In this document: piece after piece, positions 1 through 15,464 of the stretch
Numbering within the stretch: the stretch's first letter is position 1
Layout of the letters: each line of letters opens with the position of its first letter
Program-made: the position numbers and the translations under genes
DNA from: Drosophila miranda
Lineage: Eukaryota; Arthropoda; Insecta; Diptera; Drosophilidae
Length of the DNA: 64,000 bases
Assembly: GCF_003369915.1 (NCBI RefSeq)
Contig: NW_022881603.1
Location: 10,647,249 to 10,711,248, forward strand
Reading direction: 5' to 3'
The notes under the pieces: model-generated
Told to the model about the DNA's origin: nothing
The model's input: the letters and a program-made list of their open reading frames with translations, nothing else
Databases searched by the model: none

Positions 1-1028
1 CATTATTTGCCGACGTATTACAAAATGATAGCGAGAATGGGTGTGCGGACGTTCTACGCTTGATCAGCATCAATAGCCGAGTCGATTGAGCCATGTCTGT
101 CTGTCCGTCTGTCCGTCCGTCCGTCTGTCCGTCCCCTTCAGCGCCTAGTGCTCAAAGACTATAAGAGCGAGAGCAACGATGTTTTGGATCCAGACTTCTG
201 TGATATGTCACTGCTACAAAAATATTTCAAAACTTCGCCCCGCCCACTTCCGCCCCCACAAAGGACGAAAATCTGTGGCATCTACATTTTTAAAGATAGT
301 ATAAAACTAAAAACGCAGAATCGAAGAGAATGACCATATCTTTTAGACTGCAGAATCTGAATTGGATCGTATTATTATTATAGCCAGCATCAAGAAAACA
401 ATTTCATTTTTTCTCGCCCTGTCTCTCTCTAACACACACGTAGCTTTGCTTAGAGTAAAACATTAGCGCCTAGATCTCAGAGACTATAAAAGCAAGAGCA
501 ACCAAATTTGGTATCCAGACTCCTAGTATATCGTACCGAGACGAGTTTGTTTCAAAATTTCGCCACACACCCTTCCGCCCCCGCAAAGGACGAAAATCTG
601 GGGATATTCACAAATCTCAAAGACTATTAACGCTAGAGTAACCAAATTTAGTATCCGCACTCCTGTTAGATCTCACTATAAAAAGTATTTCTCAAAATTT
701 CGCCCCACCCCCTTCCGCCTACACAAAGGACGAAAATCTGTTGCATGCACAATATTGCAGATTCGAGAAAACTAAAAACGCAGAATCATAGATAACGACC
801 TAACGACCGATATCTATCTGATTGCTGAGTCTGGATCAGATCAGATCATTTTTATAGCCAAAGGAAACAAATCAATTTGCAGTGGCTACGCAGCGCGTGA
901 CGTCACGCTCAGACTGACGTCTCGCTAATATTAGCGGCGTCTGCCGGAGGAGAGCCATACTGACTTAGTATCGGGTATAACTGTAGAGTTGCGGTGTCCG
1001 TAGCAACTCACAACGTTCACCCTCGTTT
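1..1028 (+). mobile_element. DINE-1/INE-1-like (ISY-type) Helentron repeat, 5' end cut by window edge
   Basis: The copy starts inside the conserved 5' block (GATCAGCATCAATAGCCGAGTC), followed by the GTCTGTCCGTCCGTC microsatellite at about 92-136. It ends with the standard 3' tail (AGTATCGGGTATAA at about 968-981, GCAACTCACAACGTT, then CCCTCG). It has no credible coding capacity; the short open frames are repeat-derived and recur in every copy. Unlike most copies here, it lacks the GA-rich tract (GCGAGAGAGACAGAAAATC on the reverse strand) near the 3' end. The name rests on remembered INE-1 structure and was not searched. Confidence 0.8.
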
Positions 1029-1856
1029 TATTTTAAATTGAATTTGTGAGACTATGTACATAAGATATTTTATAATTGAATTAGAAAATTTATGGGTATT
1101 GTCCATGAGAGTATTCAAGGTGCGACCGGCATCTAAATTTTGCTTTGCAGATTCCCGTCGGAAAGCGCGCGATTGACAATTGATTTGAAATATACATACA
1201 TATGTAAAACCAATTCCATTTATATATATGCATATTTATTTAAGTATATATATATTTTTTTTCTTATATTGTATATTTAGATACATCATTGTTTTAGTTA
1301 TAATAAACAAAAAAGTCGAGAACCGACGGCGTTTGCATAATTTTTATAATTTATAATAAACCTGTTTAAAATAAGGAAATAAATGTGTAATTATATTATT
1401 GTAATATTTTATATTTCGTGGTATAAATCAATTAAATAACAGCTTTTATTTTATTTCCCGCGCCCTAGTGTACCATACCCCCACCCCCTGCCCATTCTTC
1501 ATTTATTTTGTGGCAGTAGGTCAGTCCATCAAAAGACCCAAAACAAGAACCAAACTCAAATTTCAGTTCTAGCGGCCAGCAATACTAAACACAAAAACGC
1601 AAAGTACGTGAGAATGCATGTGCACCCTAAAACATGCTGGTGGCAAAACAGAACCAGACCTGAGAGAGTTCAAAAAAATCTGAAAAAGCATACAATCACA
1701 TATTTTTATCGAAACATATTGCGTGTGTACTAACACATGCAAAGATGTTCTCTCTGCGCTCTCTCTCTCATGATGACGTCACTCTGAGGTACTGAACGCG
1801 CTAGCCAGTGTGTGACGCTTTCGTTGTATGAACTGGCACATCTATATACTGTATGG
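1029..1856. other. AT-rich spacer without a recognisable gene
   Basis: This is AT-rich, low-complexity DNA with TATATATA runs near 1220-1260. I see no coding frame, splice pattern or RNA gene. It may include the 3' untranslated end of the LINE remnant that follows on the minus strand. Confidence 0.5.
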
Positions 1857-3336
1857 TTAGTGGTTGTACTTTGTACAATTGAAACTTAAATGCGAGGCGT
1901 TATCGATACTATCGCATGTATCACATATGTTACTAGGAACTACATGCATTTTGGCGAGAGTGTGCCTATCGAATGCGTTACCACTAAGCAGTCTGTTGAT
2001 TCTTTTAGCGTCAATGGCTTTAAGCTTAGTTTTATTTAGGAACCACGGTTTGGATGATGTTGAGGGGAAAAGCGAGCAGTAACCTCGTTGCTTGATACTA
2101 GCAAACTCGGCGTATTCTCTCTCCCATTCTGCTTTTAAGATTCTGTGTATTTCGCACATAGCGTCTTTGAGGTTCCATTTAACCACTGTGTATTTTCCTC
2201 GTCTGTGGGCTTCTTTGGCTGCTGCGTCAACTGAAGTGTTCTGAGGGATGTTAGCGTGTTCGGGAATGTAGTGAACCTCTACAGTTCTTAGATGTGGATT
2301 TTGTTGGCGATAGAGTTATCCTGAATGTTCTTCGCCAGAATGAGGGCCCCGTTTCTGCTGTCTGTCAGGAGCGCGACACGAGGAAAATTGTACAAAATAG
2401 CATGGTCTAATGCCTTCTCGATAGCAAGGAGCTCGGCGGACAACGAGGAAAGGGTTTTGTGCGTGTAATAGCTATGTAAAAAACCTGTCCTATCGTGACT
2501 GACGATGACGATGACTGACCCATCCGTGTAATAGATTTCAAAACCACTCCTTCTTTTCCCCGTGGAGCAGCATGATACCTGCCTGGTCTATAGCGTGCTT
2601 GTTAAGTGCAGAACCCTTGAAAAATTCTAAGTCGGAGCTAATTTTAGTGCAAAACGAAGCTGTGTTCTCGTAAACCTCAACTCTATCTATTATGCCGCCA
2701 AACTCCCGATATGCCTTAGCGTAGCCCGTGTTTAAATCCCTATTTGCTGACACTTCTTCACTTGCTGGGAGATTAAATGCAAACACCTTAACCAACTCTT
2801 TCGCCGCCAGGAATCTCATCCTGTAGTCCGGGGGAAGTTCTCCTGCCATGTGATATATGATAGGAACGGGAGTGCAGATTATCCGACCCAGCGACTTTCT
2901 GAGGTGATGGTTGCAGTGGGATTTGATTTTGGCCAAGGCAGATTTGGACAGGTTGCAGAATGATGAGCACGCGTACTCTAGCCTACTTCTGACAAATGCC
3001 TTGTAAAATATAAGCCCTCTTTTGGGGCTGATACCATAGTGACACCCACTGAGTAATCTGAGAAACGCACAGTTTCTGTTCGATTCCGAGATGGCCAGAT
3101 CAATGTGACCAGAGGCTGAGTTGTTTGCTGAGATAGTCCTGCCTAGGTATTTGATCTGCTCTACTTGTCTGATCTCAACTCCTTGATGCGAAATATTTAG
3201 CGCAGCTCTACGATTGTTGAAGTAAATCACTTTAGACTTCACCGGATTGAATGACAGGTTTAGCCTATTGCATTTTTCTTCGAACTCATCTATACTGTCT
3301 TCCAGCACCCGTTTCGCAATGGATACGTCTTTATGA
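1857..3336 (-). mobile_element. 5'-truncated non-LTR retrotransposon (LINE) remnant: RT end, RNase H, C-terminal region
   Basis: Read on the minus strand, 3308-2538 encodes the C-terminal half of a non-LTR reverse transcriptase, with a YLGRTIS motif typical of the region after the catalytic palm and a following thumb-like segment. A frame change at about 2540 leads into an RNase H domain at about 2545-2300 with the acidic motifs YTDGS, AELLAI and LLTDS. A further frame change gives IPEH...DAAAKEA, the fourth RNase H site. Then 2186-1857 encodes a C-terminal Cys/His segment (ICDTC...H..NC). RT followed by RNase H suggests the I or LOA clade. The RT active site and the whole first ORF are missing and at least two frameshifts are present, so it is a dead 5'-truncated copy. 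Confidence 0.82.
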
Positions 3337-3777
3337 TTATTTTTTTTATACCGGGTTTATACCCGGCATTCTTGATAGAAAAAACGAGCTTAACCCACTT
3401 AACCCCCCTCTATTTATGCACATTCTAAGTTAAACCACGGAAAATAGCACAGTTTGGAGTGTATTTCGTACCCACTGGTCTACAATAGGTTAAACTATGG
3501 ATAAAATCGACTAGATAATTCGATAGCTTTTAAGAACATCCAGGGGAAAGAACAAAAATTGCGCGCCAATTAAATGAATTTTCAAATGTGTTCTTTGAAG
3601 TTTGCTTCAATTTTACCGCATGTTAAATAATGAAAAACCATGTCGTAGTTTCGTAATAGTTACTAATTCAAGCAAAAACAAAACGGTTAGAAAATTGAGC
3701 ACGATTCAAGAAAGTGAAATTGCACCAGTTTAAAGAAATTTCGTTAGAGATTCAAATGCATGCTTTAAGCATTAAAC
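3337..3777. other. Spacer; no gene seen
   Basis: This is AT-rich sequence between the LINE remnant and the next DINE copy. At about 3350-3370 there is a short imperfect palindrome around TATACCGGGTTTATACCCGG, which resembles a DINE end. Nothing else is recognisable. Confidence 0.4.
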
Positions 3778-4415
3778 GAGGGGAACGTTGTGAGTTGCTG
3801 CGGAGACCGCAACTCTACAGTTATACCCGATACTAAGTCAGTATGGCTCTCCTCCGGCAGACGCCGCTAATATTAAACGACACGACAAGGAGTGCGTGCG
3901 AGAGAGACAGAAAATCAGTCTGAGCGTGACGTCGGGTGCTGCGTAGCCAGTGCAAATTGATTTGTTCCTTTTGGCTATAAAAATGATCTGATCTGATCCA
4001 GATTCAGAAATCTGATATATACGATCATTATCTATGATTCTGCGTTTTTAGTTTTCTCGTATCCTCAATATTGTGGATGCAACAGATTTTCGCCCTTTGT
4101 GGGGGGCGGGGCAAAGTTTTGAAATATTCTTGTAGCAGTGACATATCACAGAAGTCTGGATCCAAAACATCGTTGCTCTCGCTCTTATAGTGTTATAGCA
4201 CTAGGCGCTGAAGGAGACGGACAGACGGACAGACGGACGGACGGACAGACGGACAAACGGACAGACAGACATGGCTCAATCGACTCGGCTATTGATGCTG
4301 ATCAAGAATATATATACTTTATGGGGTCGGAAACGATTCATTTTGGACGTTACACACATCCACTTTTACCACAAATCTAATATACCCCAATACTCATTTT
4401 GAGTATCGGGTATAA
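3778..4415 (-). mobile_element. DINE-1-like repeat, internally deleted
   Basis: It begins with the inverted 3' tail (GGGAACGTTGTGAGTTGCTGCGGAGACC) and ends with GAGTATCGGGTATAA at about 4401. The GGACAGACGGACAGACGG microsatellite lies at 4218-4270. At about 640 bp it is roughly half the length of full copies: the middle, between the TGTGGATGCAACAGATTTTCG block and the 5' half, is deleted. Confidence 0.82.
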
Positions 4416-4547
4416 AAAGCATAGCTTCCAGTTCGTCATCACTGTATACGCATGTGTTAAACTCTTCGCGTAAATCCACAACAACAAGGCACTATCAATT
4501 ATCACCCTGAACTAGGAGTCGATCGCCGATCGTCTCTCTACCGGTGG

Positions 4548-4587
4548 TATATAAACGTTAACCCCCAGTCGAGGTGCATCATTCAGT
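4548..4587 (+). promoter_or_regulatory. TATA box and initiator of the gene at 4682
   Basis: TATATAAA lies at 4548-4555 and a TCAGT initiator at 4583-4587, roughly the canonical spacing. The predicted start is about 100 bp upstream of the ATG at 4682. No introns intervene. This is a sequence match only. Confidence 0.55.
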
Positions 4588-4681
4588 ATTCAGTTCTGCA
4601 GCAACAGTGTTCCAGTGACATACAAAAGCCCAAAGGATATAAGCTTGTTATCTACACACACAACACATCTATTCTATCATC

Positions 4682-6281
4682 ATGCAGAAGAATACAATTT
4701 GGAATGCGGCTGTGCTGCTTGTGCTCTACCTCACCCTAGTCTTCTGCGAGGAAACAGAGGAAAGCGCTGATCCTCCGGCCGCCTTGGATAACCAAACGGA
4801 GAGCTGGGAGAATCTAGGCCGGGAACTGATGGAATTCGAGGGACGCACCCGTCGGCATCGTGACCACATGTTTTTGTGTAAGTAGAGCTCGGTTATGGTT
4901 ATCCATTCGAGAGATCCAGATGTGTTCAGCGGGTCATGTATACAAAAATTAGCACTAACAAGTTACAATTCTGATCACTTGGGATCATCAGCATAATAAT
5001 AATCGGGAGTGTACACACGCCACTGCCAATTTGACACTTTCTTTGGAAAGTTTCTCCCCCTCCCAAACCAGACGCATCTTTCCCAATTGGACGATCACGA
5101 AACGTTCCGTTCATTTAACACTTTTCACTTTCAATCGGATTGTCGTAGATCCCGTTCCCCCTCGCTCTTATTCAGTTGTAGAACTTCTGGTAAAAGTTTT
5201 CCTGCCATGATGCAACGAGAAATTATTTAATCTTGATTGATCCCGCTTCTTCCAGACCGCCATCTCTGTCGGTGGGACATTGCTTACTTTATCAAGGTGA
5301 AAGTGGTGATCGTTTCGTTCTTCGTTGGAAGCGCTATTTACTTGGGTCTGCGCTACTTCTGGCCCCATGCCAAATGCAACCAGGAGATCATCCTGGATCA
5401 TCCGTGAGTTGTGTAGTCCAATTTTAAACTAATAATCATTTCCATGATTCCTTGATTTAGTCCTGCGTCGTACAGTCATCACGATCACATTCCCTACTCC
5501 CTCGATCACAATCATTCGGAGCACTACGATGCGCCGACATCCTTTGACTCCAGCTCTGGATCTAGCTTTGAACCATACTCCGGTTACAGCAGCTATGCCG
5601 CCTCGGACATAGTCTCTGATGTCCATGGCGACTCTCATAGTGACGCTCCGACGGCTCCTTCCGATCTGCATCGTCGTGGTAAGCGCAGTGCTGCTGAGCA
5701 GCCGGAAATTGAGATTGAGGATGATGACCAGGAACAAGAAGAGGTAGAAATTGTGGACGAGGAGATTTCCGAGAGTGTGGCCCGTCAAATGTCCGCTGAA
5801 GAGCAGTGAGTATAACAGTTGAGGAGATGCCTTATGAAATGAAATTAAACTTGGTAAACTCTCGATAAGGATTGCGGACTTCATGTTCGCCTTCTTGGGC
5901 CTCGACTCCAAGGCCTGTCGCCGTCGCTTCGTCTGCGAAATGGAGTTCCGATCAAAGCTGAACCCCTTGACCAGCATGGCCTTCCGCATTGTGGGACGCG
6001 GCTTTTTCGAGAAGTATACCAATTCGCGCCATCCCGACGCCAGGGCCAACAGCTTCAGCGAATGCGCGGCCGTGAATCCCGAGTGCATATTCGTCGAGAC
6101 TGGCGAGCCTTCAGAAGCCGAGGGCCAGCAGGAAGAGGAGCAGGCGGCCACCGAGGAGCCCAGCAGCTTGGACTCCCAGAACGAGATCAACCTGCAGGCT
6201 GAGCGGCAAAATGCCAAGCTGCGCAACCGCCGCGGCGATCGTATGCTGAGCTCCATTGCCGAGCACATTCTGACGCAGTAG
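4682..6281 (+). CDS. Intact four-exon gene for an unrecognised single-pass membrane protein (about 366 aa)
   Basis: I assign exons 4682-4877, 5256-5403, 5461-5805 and 5870-6281. All introns are GT-AG and all phases agree; total length is 1101 nt including the TAG stop. The N-terminus (residues about 5-22) is a signal peptide ending before CEETEES. Exon 2 encodes a hydrophobic segment (VKVVIVSFFVGSAIYLGL), probably a transmembrane helix. Exon 3 is rich in Ser, His, Asp and Glu and contains a dibasic HRRGKR site that could be proteolytic. Exon 4 begins with IADFMFAFLGLDSKACRRRF and carries three or more cysteines (CRRRFVC, SECAAVNPEC) before an acidic tail. The compact cysteine block resembles arthropod secreted or membrane families, but I do not recognise the gene and give no function. 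It is the only multi-exon host gene in the window without an obvious lesion. Confidence 0.8.
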
Positions 6282-6392
6282 TCCGGATCGTAGATCGGAG
6301 TGATGTTGGAGCGATGTGTTCAATTAATCTATTTATTGTATTTATTTATTTTAGCTATAAGAGTGAAGAACGTACCCAGAGTGGGAACACAA

Positions 6393-6398
6393 AATAAA
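6393..6398 (+). promoter_or_regulatory. AATAAA polyadenylation signal for the 4682-6281 gene
   Basis: The AATAAA hexamer lies about 110 bp after the stop codon, between this gene and the convergent NOMO pseudogene whose stop is at 6540. Confidence 0.5.
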
Positions 6399-6539
6399 CT
6401 TGCCTCATCTACATATGAAAACAGAACTAGAAATCTCCATGAGTCAAGAGTTACACAGGGGAAAAAAACAAAACCAAATGAATACCTTGAAATGTGACTA
6501 AATTGATGATCGACTAAGGAGAGAACGCAGCAATCAGGA

Positions 6540-9500
6540 CTAAATCTTCTTAGTCTTTTTCTTTTTGATGGCATTTATCTGCTCCGCCAATTGTTCGATC
6601 TCTCGCTGGCTCTCTCTCGGCTCGTTCTTGCGCACTTGCGTCTTGATCTTGTAGCGCTGGGAGAGATCAGACGCCAGATCGTTGAGCTTGCCCCACACAA
6701 AGGAGAGGAAGTTGGTGGCCAGATCCTGCTTGAAGAAGGCAATCGCCACGAGGGCAATGAGAACCAGCGCGGAGATCGAGTTCTGATTCAGATCTGTCTC
6801 GGCTGCTCGCACCTCAGGCTTGAAGTCCAGCTGAATGAACACTGAACCCCTGTCGGCCACAAAGCTGGTCGATGGCAGCTTATAGGTGTACGTCTTGTCC
6901 GACAGCGTCGACTAAAGCTCTACAAAATAGCTCTTGCCGTCGAGGGGAATTCGCGGAAGGAATATGGTCATGCCTGGATTCAGGCGGGCCTTGGGATTCA
7001 CTGGTGTGCCCACGCGCTGCGAGAACACCGGAGTCCGAGTTGCCACGACGGTACATTACAATGCGCAGGGTCTTGTAGTGATCGTTGAGAGTGGCCGTCA
7101 CACGGGCCGTGATGTCCACAATCTTCAGAGGACTCATGGCCACCAGATTGATGTCGCGCACGTCTTGATGGCCCACGCCGACCTCGTGCTCGTTGGGAAG
7201 AGATCGCTCTACTCTCTCGTTGTCGGGCACCACGCGAACTGAGTACTTGCAGCCAGGCTGAAGGCCACGGATGCGATACTGTCCATTGGGCTCACTCGTG
7301 GCCTCCTCCTGCTGGCTGTGACAGCTCTCATCGGCGGTGGCTTTTACATTAACCTCGGCAAAGGGCTGACCATTCAGCGAAGTAATTCAGCGTTTCCCAC
7401 TGTGGAAAAACAACATTGTTCAGCAAGGTATAGACTCCAGCTGAAACAAGAAGACTCACATGAGGGTGACTTGGTTGGTCTCCCCATCCTTTGTATCGAT
7501 CATCTTGGAGTTCGGCTCGAACTTGTACTCCTTCATTATGGGTCGCAGATAGTATTGCGAGGGCGACAGCGAGTGGAAGTTGATGGCACCATCATCTCCA
7601 GTCACAAGGTTCTTGCGATAGCTCTCCCCACCGCTCAGCGACAGCAAGACACCGCCCAAGAGCTGACCCGCCTCGTCCTTCACAATTACGGAAATCACGC
7701 ACAGCTTGTGGGCACTGAACGATGCCGACTGACGATTGTATTCGCTGAACACGTACGACTCCTTCTCCGCCTTCAGATCGAAGGCCATGCCCGCATCGAT
7801 AGGGTTGAACTTGAACTCGCCAGTCACGGCTGTGAGTGTCTCGATGTCCTTCAGCGCGGGATCCTCGGGGAAGGACAGGGTTATCTTGGCATTCTTAATC
7901 GCCGGTACCACCTTGCCGCGCAATATCAGACCCCTAGTAGCCACAAAGTTGAAGGCAATGTCAACACAGTCGCTGCCGCCCACTATATCCTGGTGCTGTG
8001 GCGCAAAAAGCATCACATCGCTCACGGGTGTAATGTGGAGGACTTCCTCAGGCTTTAGATAGGTGTCGTAGCGGTAGGCGTACTTGCCATCTACCTTGTG
8101 AGACTCAGCCGTGGGCGTGATGGTCTCTTTGCCCAGTTTCTCTGATTCGAGAAGCAACTTGATCGAGTCAGCCGCTGACTCCGTGGATAACACGCGAATG
8201 CCAGTCTTGTGGGTAACCGCATTGATGATCAGCGTCTGAAGTTGTTCTGGCTCCGGGGTGATGAACTTTGAAGGCAAAGAGTCATCGTAAGTATGGCAGC
8301 CCTCAAGCTTGAAGTCGTAGCTGCCATATTTCGACACACAGAAGGTGTTCACGCCGGACAGAATCTTCAGCGTTTCCGATGGTGCCTTTGCTTCCGTGGG
8401 TCCTGCAACATGGGTATACCTCATCTGGATAGGGGAGAATGAACAGAACACTTAGCTTGCTTTGTGGCTTTTAGGAATTATCTTTTAACATCACTAACCA
8501 CTGCCCGATGGCTGCAGATGATGGAGACCTCGTAGCCCTTGTGAACGAACGGCGGTGCGTCCTCCTCGACGGATGCAACGTTCAGGAAGACGCGCGTCGA
8601 TTCATAGCAGAGATTTTCTTGGGGTATTGTCTGCTCGTACGGGCCGGGCAGCATGTCCTTAAATACAAATTTTCCACCTGGAAAGAATTTCATCAATAGT
8701 CAGCAGAGATACAGAGCCTCAAAGTCAGCACTTACGATTAGCCTTGGCTTTCCATTTGTTGGTCGTTGGCTGTCCGGTGGCGTCGAGAGCCTGGAGCGTG
8801 ACCTCGGCCCCGGTGCATGTGCCCGTGCCATCCGGCAGACACTGCAGCTCTCCGCGAATTTTGGCACGAAGCTGTGAGAAGGATATGCCATTGATGGGCT
8901 CCCCTTGACCTCGGTCTGCTGCTGCACGGGGAAGAATTGAACGCCACTGGCCTTGTCCGCATCCGTGGTGAGAACCTCTATGCTGAACTTACCGACAGGA
9001 AGGTAGGCGCACCAGCTACCGCTTCCCGCCTGTGTTTTAGTCGTTGTGTGGAAGGTGGAGCCGAGCTTCGTGAGACCCACTGCATAGGAATTCGTAGACA
9101 CTACTTTGCCGCACACTTCGTAAGCGGAGGGCACAATCGTCGGCAGCTCAGCCGTGTTTATCTGGGCCTTGACATGCAATGGAGCAAACTGCAGCTGTGG
9201 CGATTCAACTTCTATGTTTATGGTCCCCGCTTTGATGTTCTGCAGCGTGTAGCTACCCTGGTCATCTGTTTCGGCCACCTTCTTGCCATTCAGCTTGACA
9301 ATGACCGATTTGAGTGGCGCGCCACCGGCAGAGCCCAAAACGCGGCCCGAGATGGTGAATCCAGTTATCTTAAACTCTTCCTTCAGCTGCTGCGTATCCT
9401 TGCCCACTTCCACTTCCAGGAAATCGGGACTAAGGTGAAGTTTTAGCCTGGTGTTCTCTTTAATGGCCTGCAACAGGTATTTGCCAGAGGGTACGTTCTT

Positions 9501-10492
9501 GAATGTATATTCGCCAGATTTCTCAATGAGTGTGTAGCAAGAGGCGGCAGACTCGTACTCGCTCCTGCCACTATTTGAGGCTGCGACAGAGGACTTGTCG
9601 CATTTTGGCACCAGAGCTTGCTGTGGATTACAAAAGTCAGATTAATGATTCGATTGATTAGGCTTCATACACTCGACTTACTCCCTTTTTTTTGTACAAA
9701 AACCACGCCTAAGCTGCCAGGGAGTTGAGCACTTGTACCAAAGCGGCCATTGATATCGAAACCAGACACCACCAGAGAGTTTTCCGGCAGCTCTGTGTTG
9801 CCACTAACAACCACGACATCGTGCTCCGCCTTGGAGAAGTGCCACTTCGAGTGCGTGGCCTTAATTACATATTTTCCAGGGATGATGGGTGTGAACGAGA
9901 AGATGCCATTGAAGTCTGTCTTTGTGCGCCTCACTTCGCCCTGTTCAGACTGAAGTTCTACATCTACATCACGTGCTCCGCCGCCAGTGGCCAGGCCCAC
10001 TTTGCCGGTTATGCCGAAGCCCTTAAACACAAAGTTCACGTCTTTGCCCTGACTGCACACGTCATTCTTTCCATCGAAATTCAGTTCAACGTGCTCCGGC
10101 TCGAAGCTCCAGCCGGGCGGCGGGGATATGCTTAGCAGGTAGTAACCCTTATCATAAATGGGCAGGAAATAATATCCATTTGAAGGCGAGCAATCAGTCT
10201 TATCCTTTAGCGAACCTTGTTTCGTCAATCTGTGGTATCCGAAGTTAAAAGAATATGGCGGGTGAGCATTAATTTATTATTTAATTAGTGCCAGCACCGC
10301 ACCATGCGCACAATCTTATCAGCGGGCAACGAAGTTTTCGGGAACTTACAGTTTGATCTCTACTTTGAAAAAGTCAATATCGGCATGGCTTTTTATAAAG
10401 CCGCCACAGCCTACCACTTCATTGGACTGTGCGTTTATTTCACCTAATAATTTAATTAATACAATTAAAATAATGCCGGAAAAAAACCTCAT
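6540..10492 (-). pseudogene. NOMO (Nodal modulator) homologue, degenerated
   Basis: NOMO is an ER membrane protein with repeated Ig-like/carboxypeptidase-regulatory-like beta folds. In vertebrates it works with nicalin and the translocon-associated membrane-insertion machinery. Exons on the minus strand are 10492-10350 (signal peptide, VVGCGGFI), 10229-9682 (GWSFEPEHVELN), 9620-8736, 8677-8499, 8424-7460 (LSLSGGESYRKN, the hallmark LSLSGG) and about 7400-6540. The last exon ends in a hydrophobic anchor and a lysine-rich tail (KKKKTKKI). All introns are GT-AG. Lesions: a 1-bp loss at 8901-8904 shifts the frame; the last exon opens with TGA at 7387-7389; there is another frameshift at about 7027-7033; and a TAG lies at 6912-6914. 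Downstream domains are still readable in shifted frames, so decay is recent. I believe the D. melanogaster homologue is CG1371, from memory. Confidence 0.9.
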
Positions 10493-11054
10493 TTTGACTT
10501 AGAGGTGCAAGCCCATCGATAGTACGATCTATATATCGAATTCGAATAGCATAAATGTTATCGGCATTTACCAACACTACTGACTCTATTTGTTTAGGCT
10601 ATAAAAGATAGTTTATTTAGCCATTAAACAATACAAATCTGGCTTTGCGACTTGCTTCAATTCATTGCTGCAAAAGTGCGTATTTAATTAAATTATTTAA
10701 CACAAAGGAGTTGTACTCCAAAACAGCTGACAACTGATAACAAGCAGAAGATAGCAAGAATAAGAAAACCACCCCCGTAAAGATCCCAGGGAAAGGGCGC
10801 GGGTTTGTCGAAAGCTGTGGCGGTTGGTTTCCTGCCTCATTCGCGACTTGCACTCGCTCCGGAATAGCTTTCCCGAATACAACAAATCACGACGCTGCTG
10901 CGACACGAGCACCAAAAAATGACTCTGTGGGAGCTGAAAATATTGATATAACCTGCACCCTCCTACCCGCCCGCCGACTATGGATTGGTAGCGTTGCACA
11001 TTGCGAAATTCAAGCTATTCGTCATCGCCATCGTAGAGGAAATCCCCCGTCAGA
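10493..11054. promoter_or_regulatory. Divergent promoter region between NOMO (-) and the KIAA0930-like gene (+)
   Basis: This is 562 bp separating two divergently transcribed genes. A DRE-like CATCGATAG lies at about 10514-10522, on the NOMO side. No TATA box is evident at good spacing for either gene. The assignment as a shared promoter is inferred from orientation. Confidence 0.45.
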
Positions 11055-14297
<3,243 letters not shown>

Positions 14298-14719
14298 TAT
14301 TACATTCATTTGCGATTGTGATTTGCCTTTATGCTTTATAGTTCTCTTATCCCGTACATATATGTATTCTTTATTCGATCGAGTGCCCCTGTCGTGTGAT
14401 CAGTTATCAGTTAACTCGTTGTGCTGTCTCCCAATCGCGTATTTCAGTTTATTTATCAGTTTATTCGCTTAGCTTACGACGAACGTTGAGTTACCTAAGC
14501 GCATTATAGTCGATGCAGGCCAACCAACAAATTTATAAAATATATACAAGTATGAGGACCATAATGAAAAATGTTAGCGGGAATATAGTAGATATGTAAT
14601 TGTAATATTATTTGTAAATTTTACCACAAAATATATATATGTACTTATAGAAAACAGACATGACGGAGCGTACCTATATTAAAGGAGCGAAGTAGCCGAA
14701 ACCCTCGCCCAAAAGTAGT
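14298..14719. other. 3' flank of the KIAA0930-like gene
   Basis: AT-rich 3' untranslated or intergenic DNA up to the BEL/Pao insertion. No coding frame or clear poly(A) hexamer at a convincing position. The last four bases (TAGT, 14716-14719) form the target-site duplication of element A. Confidence 0.5.
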
Positions 14720-15088
14720 TGTTCGGAGCAGAACCCAGCCGATTAGCTGCTTGCCAAATATCACCTAATTCTTGGCCCTCAGCCGCTTATTTTGTTTGTT
14801 ACTTATGTCTATGTCACTCATTTGTTTGTTAAAGCTTTGCGCTTGCTTGCCCTGCTAAACGCTCTCTGCCAGCTCGCTCTTCGCTATCTCCGCTTTGCGT
14901 CTGCCTACCGACGTCGGCCGAGCGAAGCTGCGCTTAGCGATCGGAGCGGCAATGTAAAGGGCAGGCAAGCCACACTTGCAATTTGGATGTCACGCATTAA
15001 AGAACATATCGTAATTTTATTTCTGCGCCGAGTTTTATTTAATTCGAAATAATTAGTCGGCCGATTGGGGATAAAAACATTATCTCCA
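14720..15088 (+). repeat. 5' LTR of BEL/Pao element A
   Basis: Begins TGTTCGGAGCAGAACC and ends TATCTCCA. It matches 17774-18143 over its whole length, differing mainly in a short A-run and a few single bases. Confidence 0.92.
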
Positions 15089-15097
15089 CATAAAATT

Positions 15098-15115
15098 TGG
15101 TGACCCCGACGTGAT
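15098..15115 (+). other. Primer-binding site complementary to tRNA-Trp 3' end
   Basis: TGGTGACCCCGACGTGAT lies 9 bp after the 5' LTR. Its reverse complement equals the 3' end of Drosophila tRNA-Trp plus CCA as I remember that tRNA. tRNA identity is from memory. Confidence 0.75.
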
Positions 15116-15464
15116 CTCTGAGTTGCAGTGTCAATTAATAATCATTCGCGATCGACATTCGTTAGCCCTAGCAAATTTTCGGCGGTTAAGCACAATTCGG
15201 TGCTAAAACACACTTACATACACCTACATACACGCATTGCTGGCTATTAATTTCTCTGTCGCGACAATTCGGTCAGTGCAGTGCGGTAGGCAGTGCAGCG
15301 AACTCACTAATACACACAAGCGGAGTACAAAGCGGAATCGGACAGCTCGCACAGCCGCACAGCTAAAGGCATTAGTTGTAATCCCTTTGCTTTCGGTTCC
15401 CACGTTTATACGTATACAGGGTGTCTTTTTCGGTCGTGCTGAGTGACTCTTTTAAAACCTCAAC

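Noticed and set aside
92..136. Short direct repeats GTCTGTCCGTCC recurring through the window, CRISPR-like at first sight
   Set aside because: They are pure microsatellite without unique spacers and always lie at the same place in DINE copies, in a eukaryotic sequence.
5429..6268. 279-codon minus-strand open frame
   Set aside because: It is a shadow of the spliced plus-strand gene at 4682-6281 and crosses its splice sites; its composition is unnatural.
7318..8058. 246-codon plus-strand open frame
   Set aside because: It is the antisense shadow of NOMO exons, whose minus-strand frame has family motifs such as LSLSGG.
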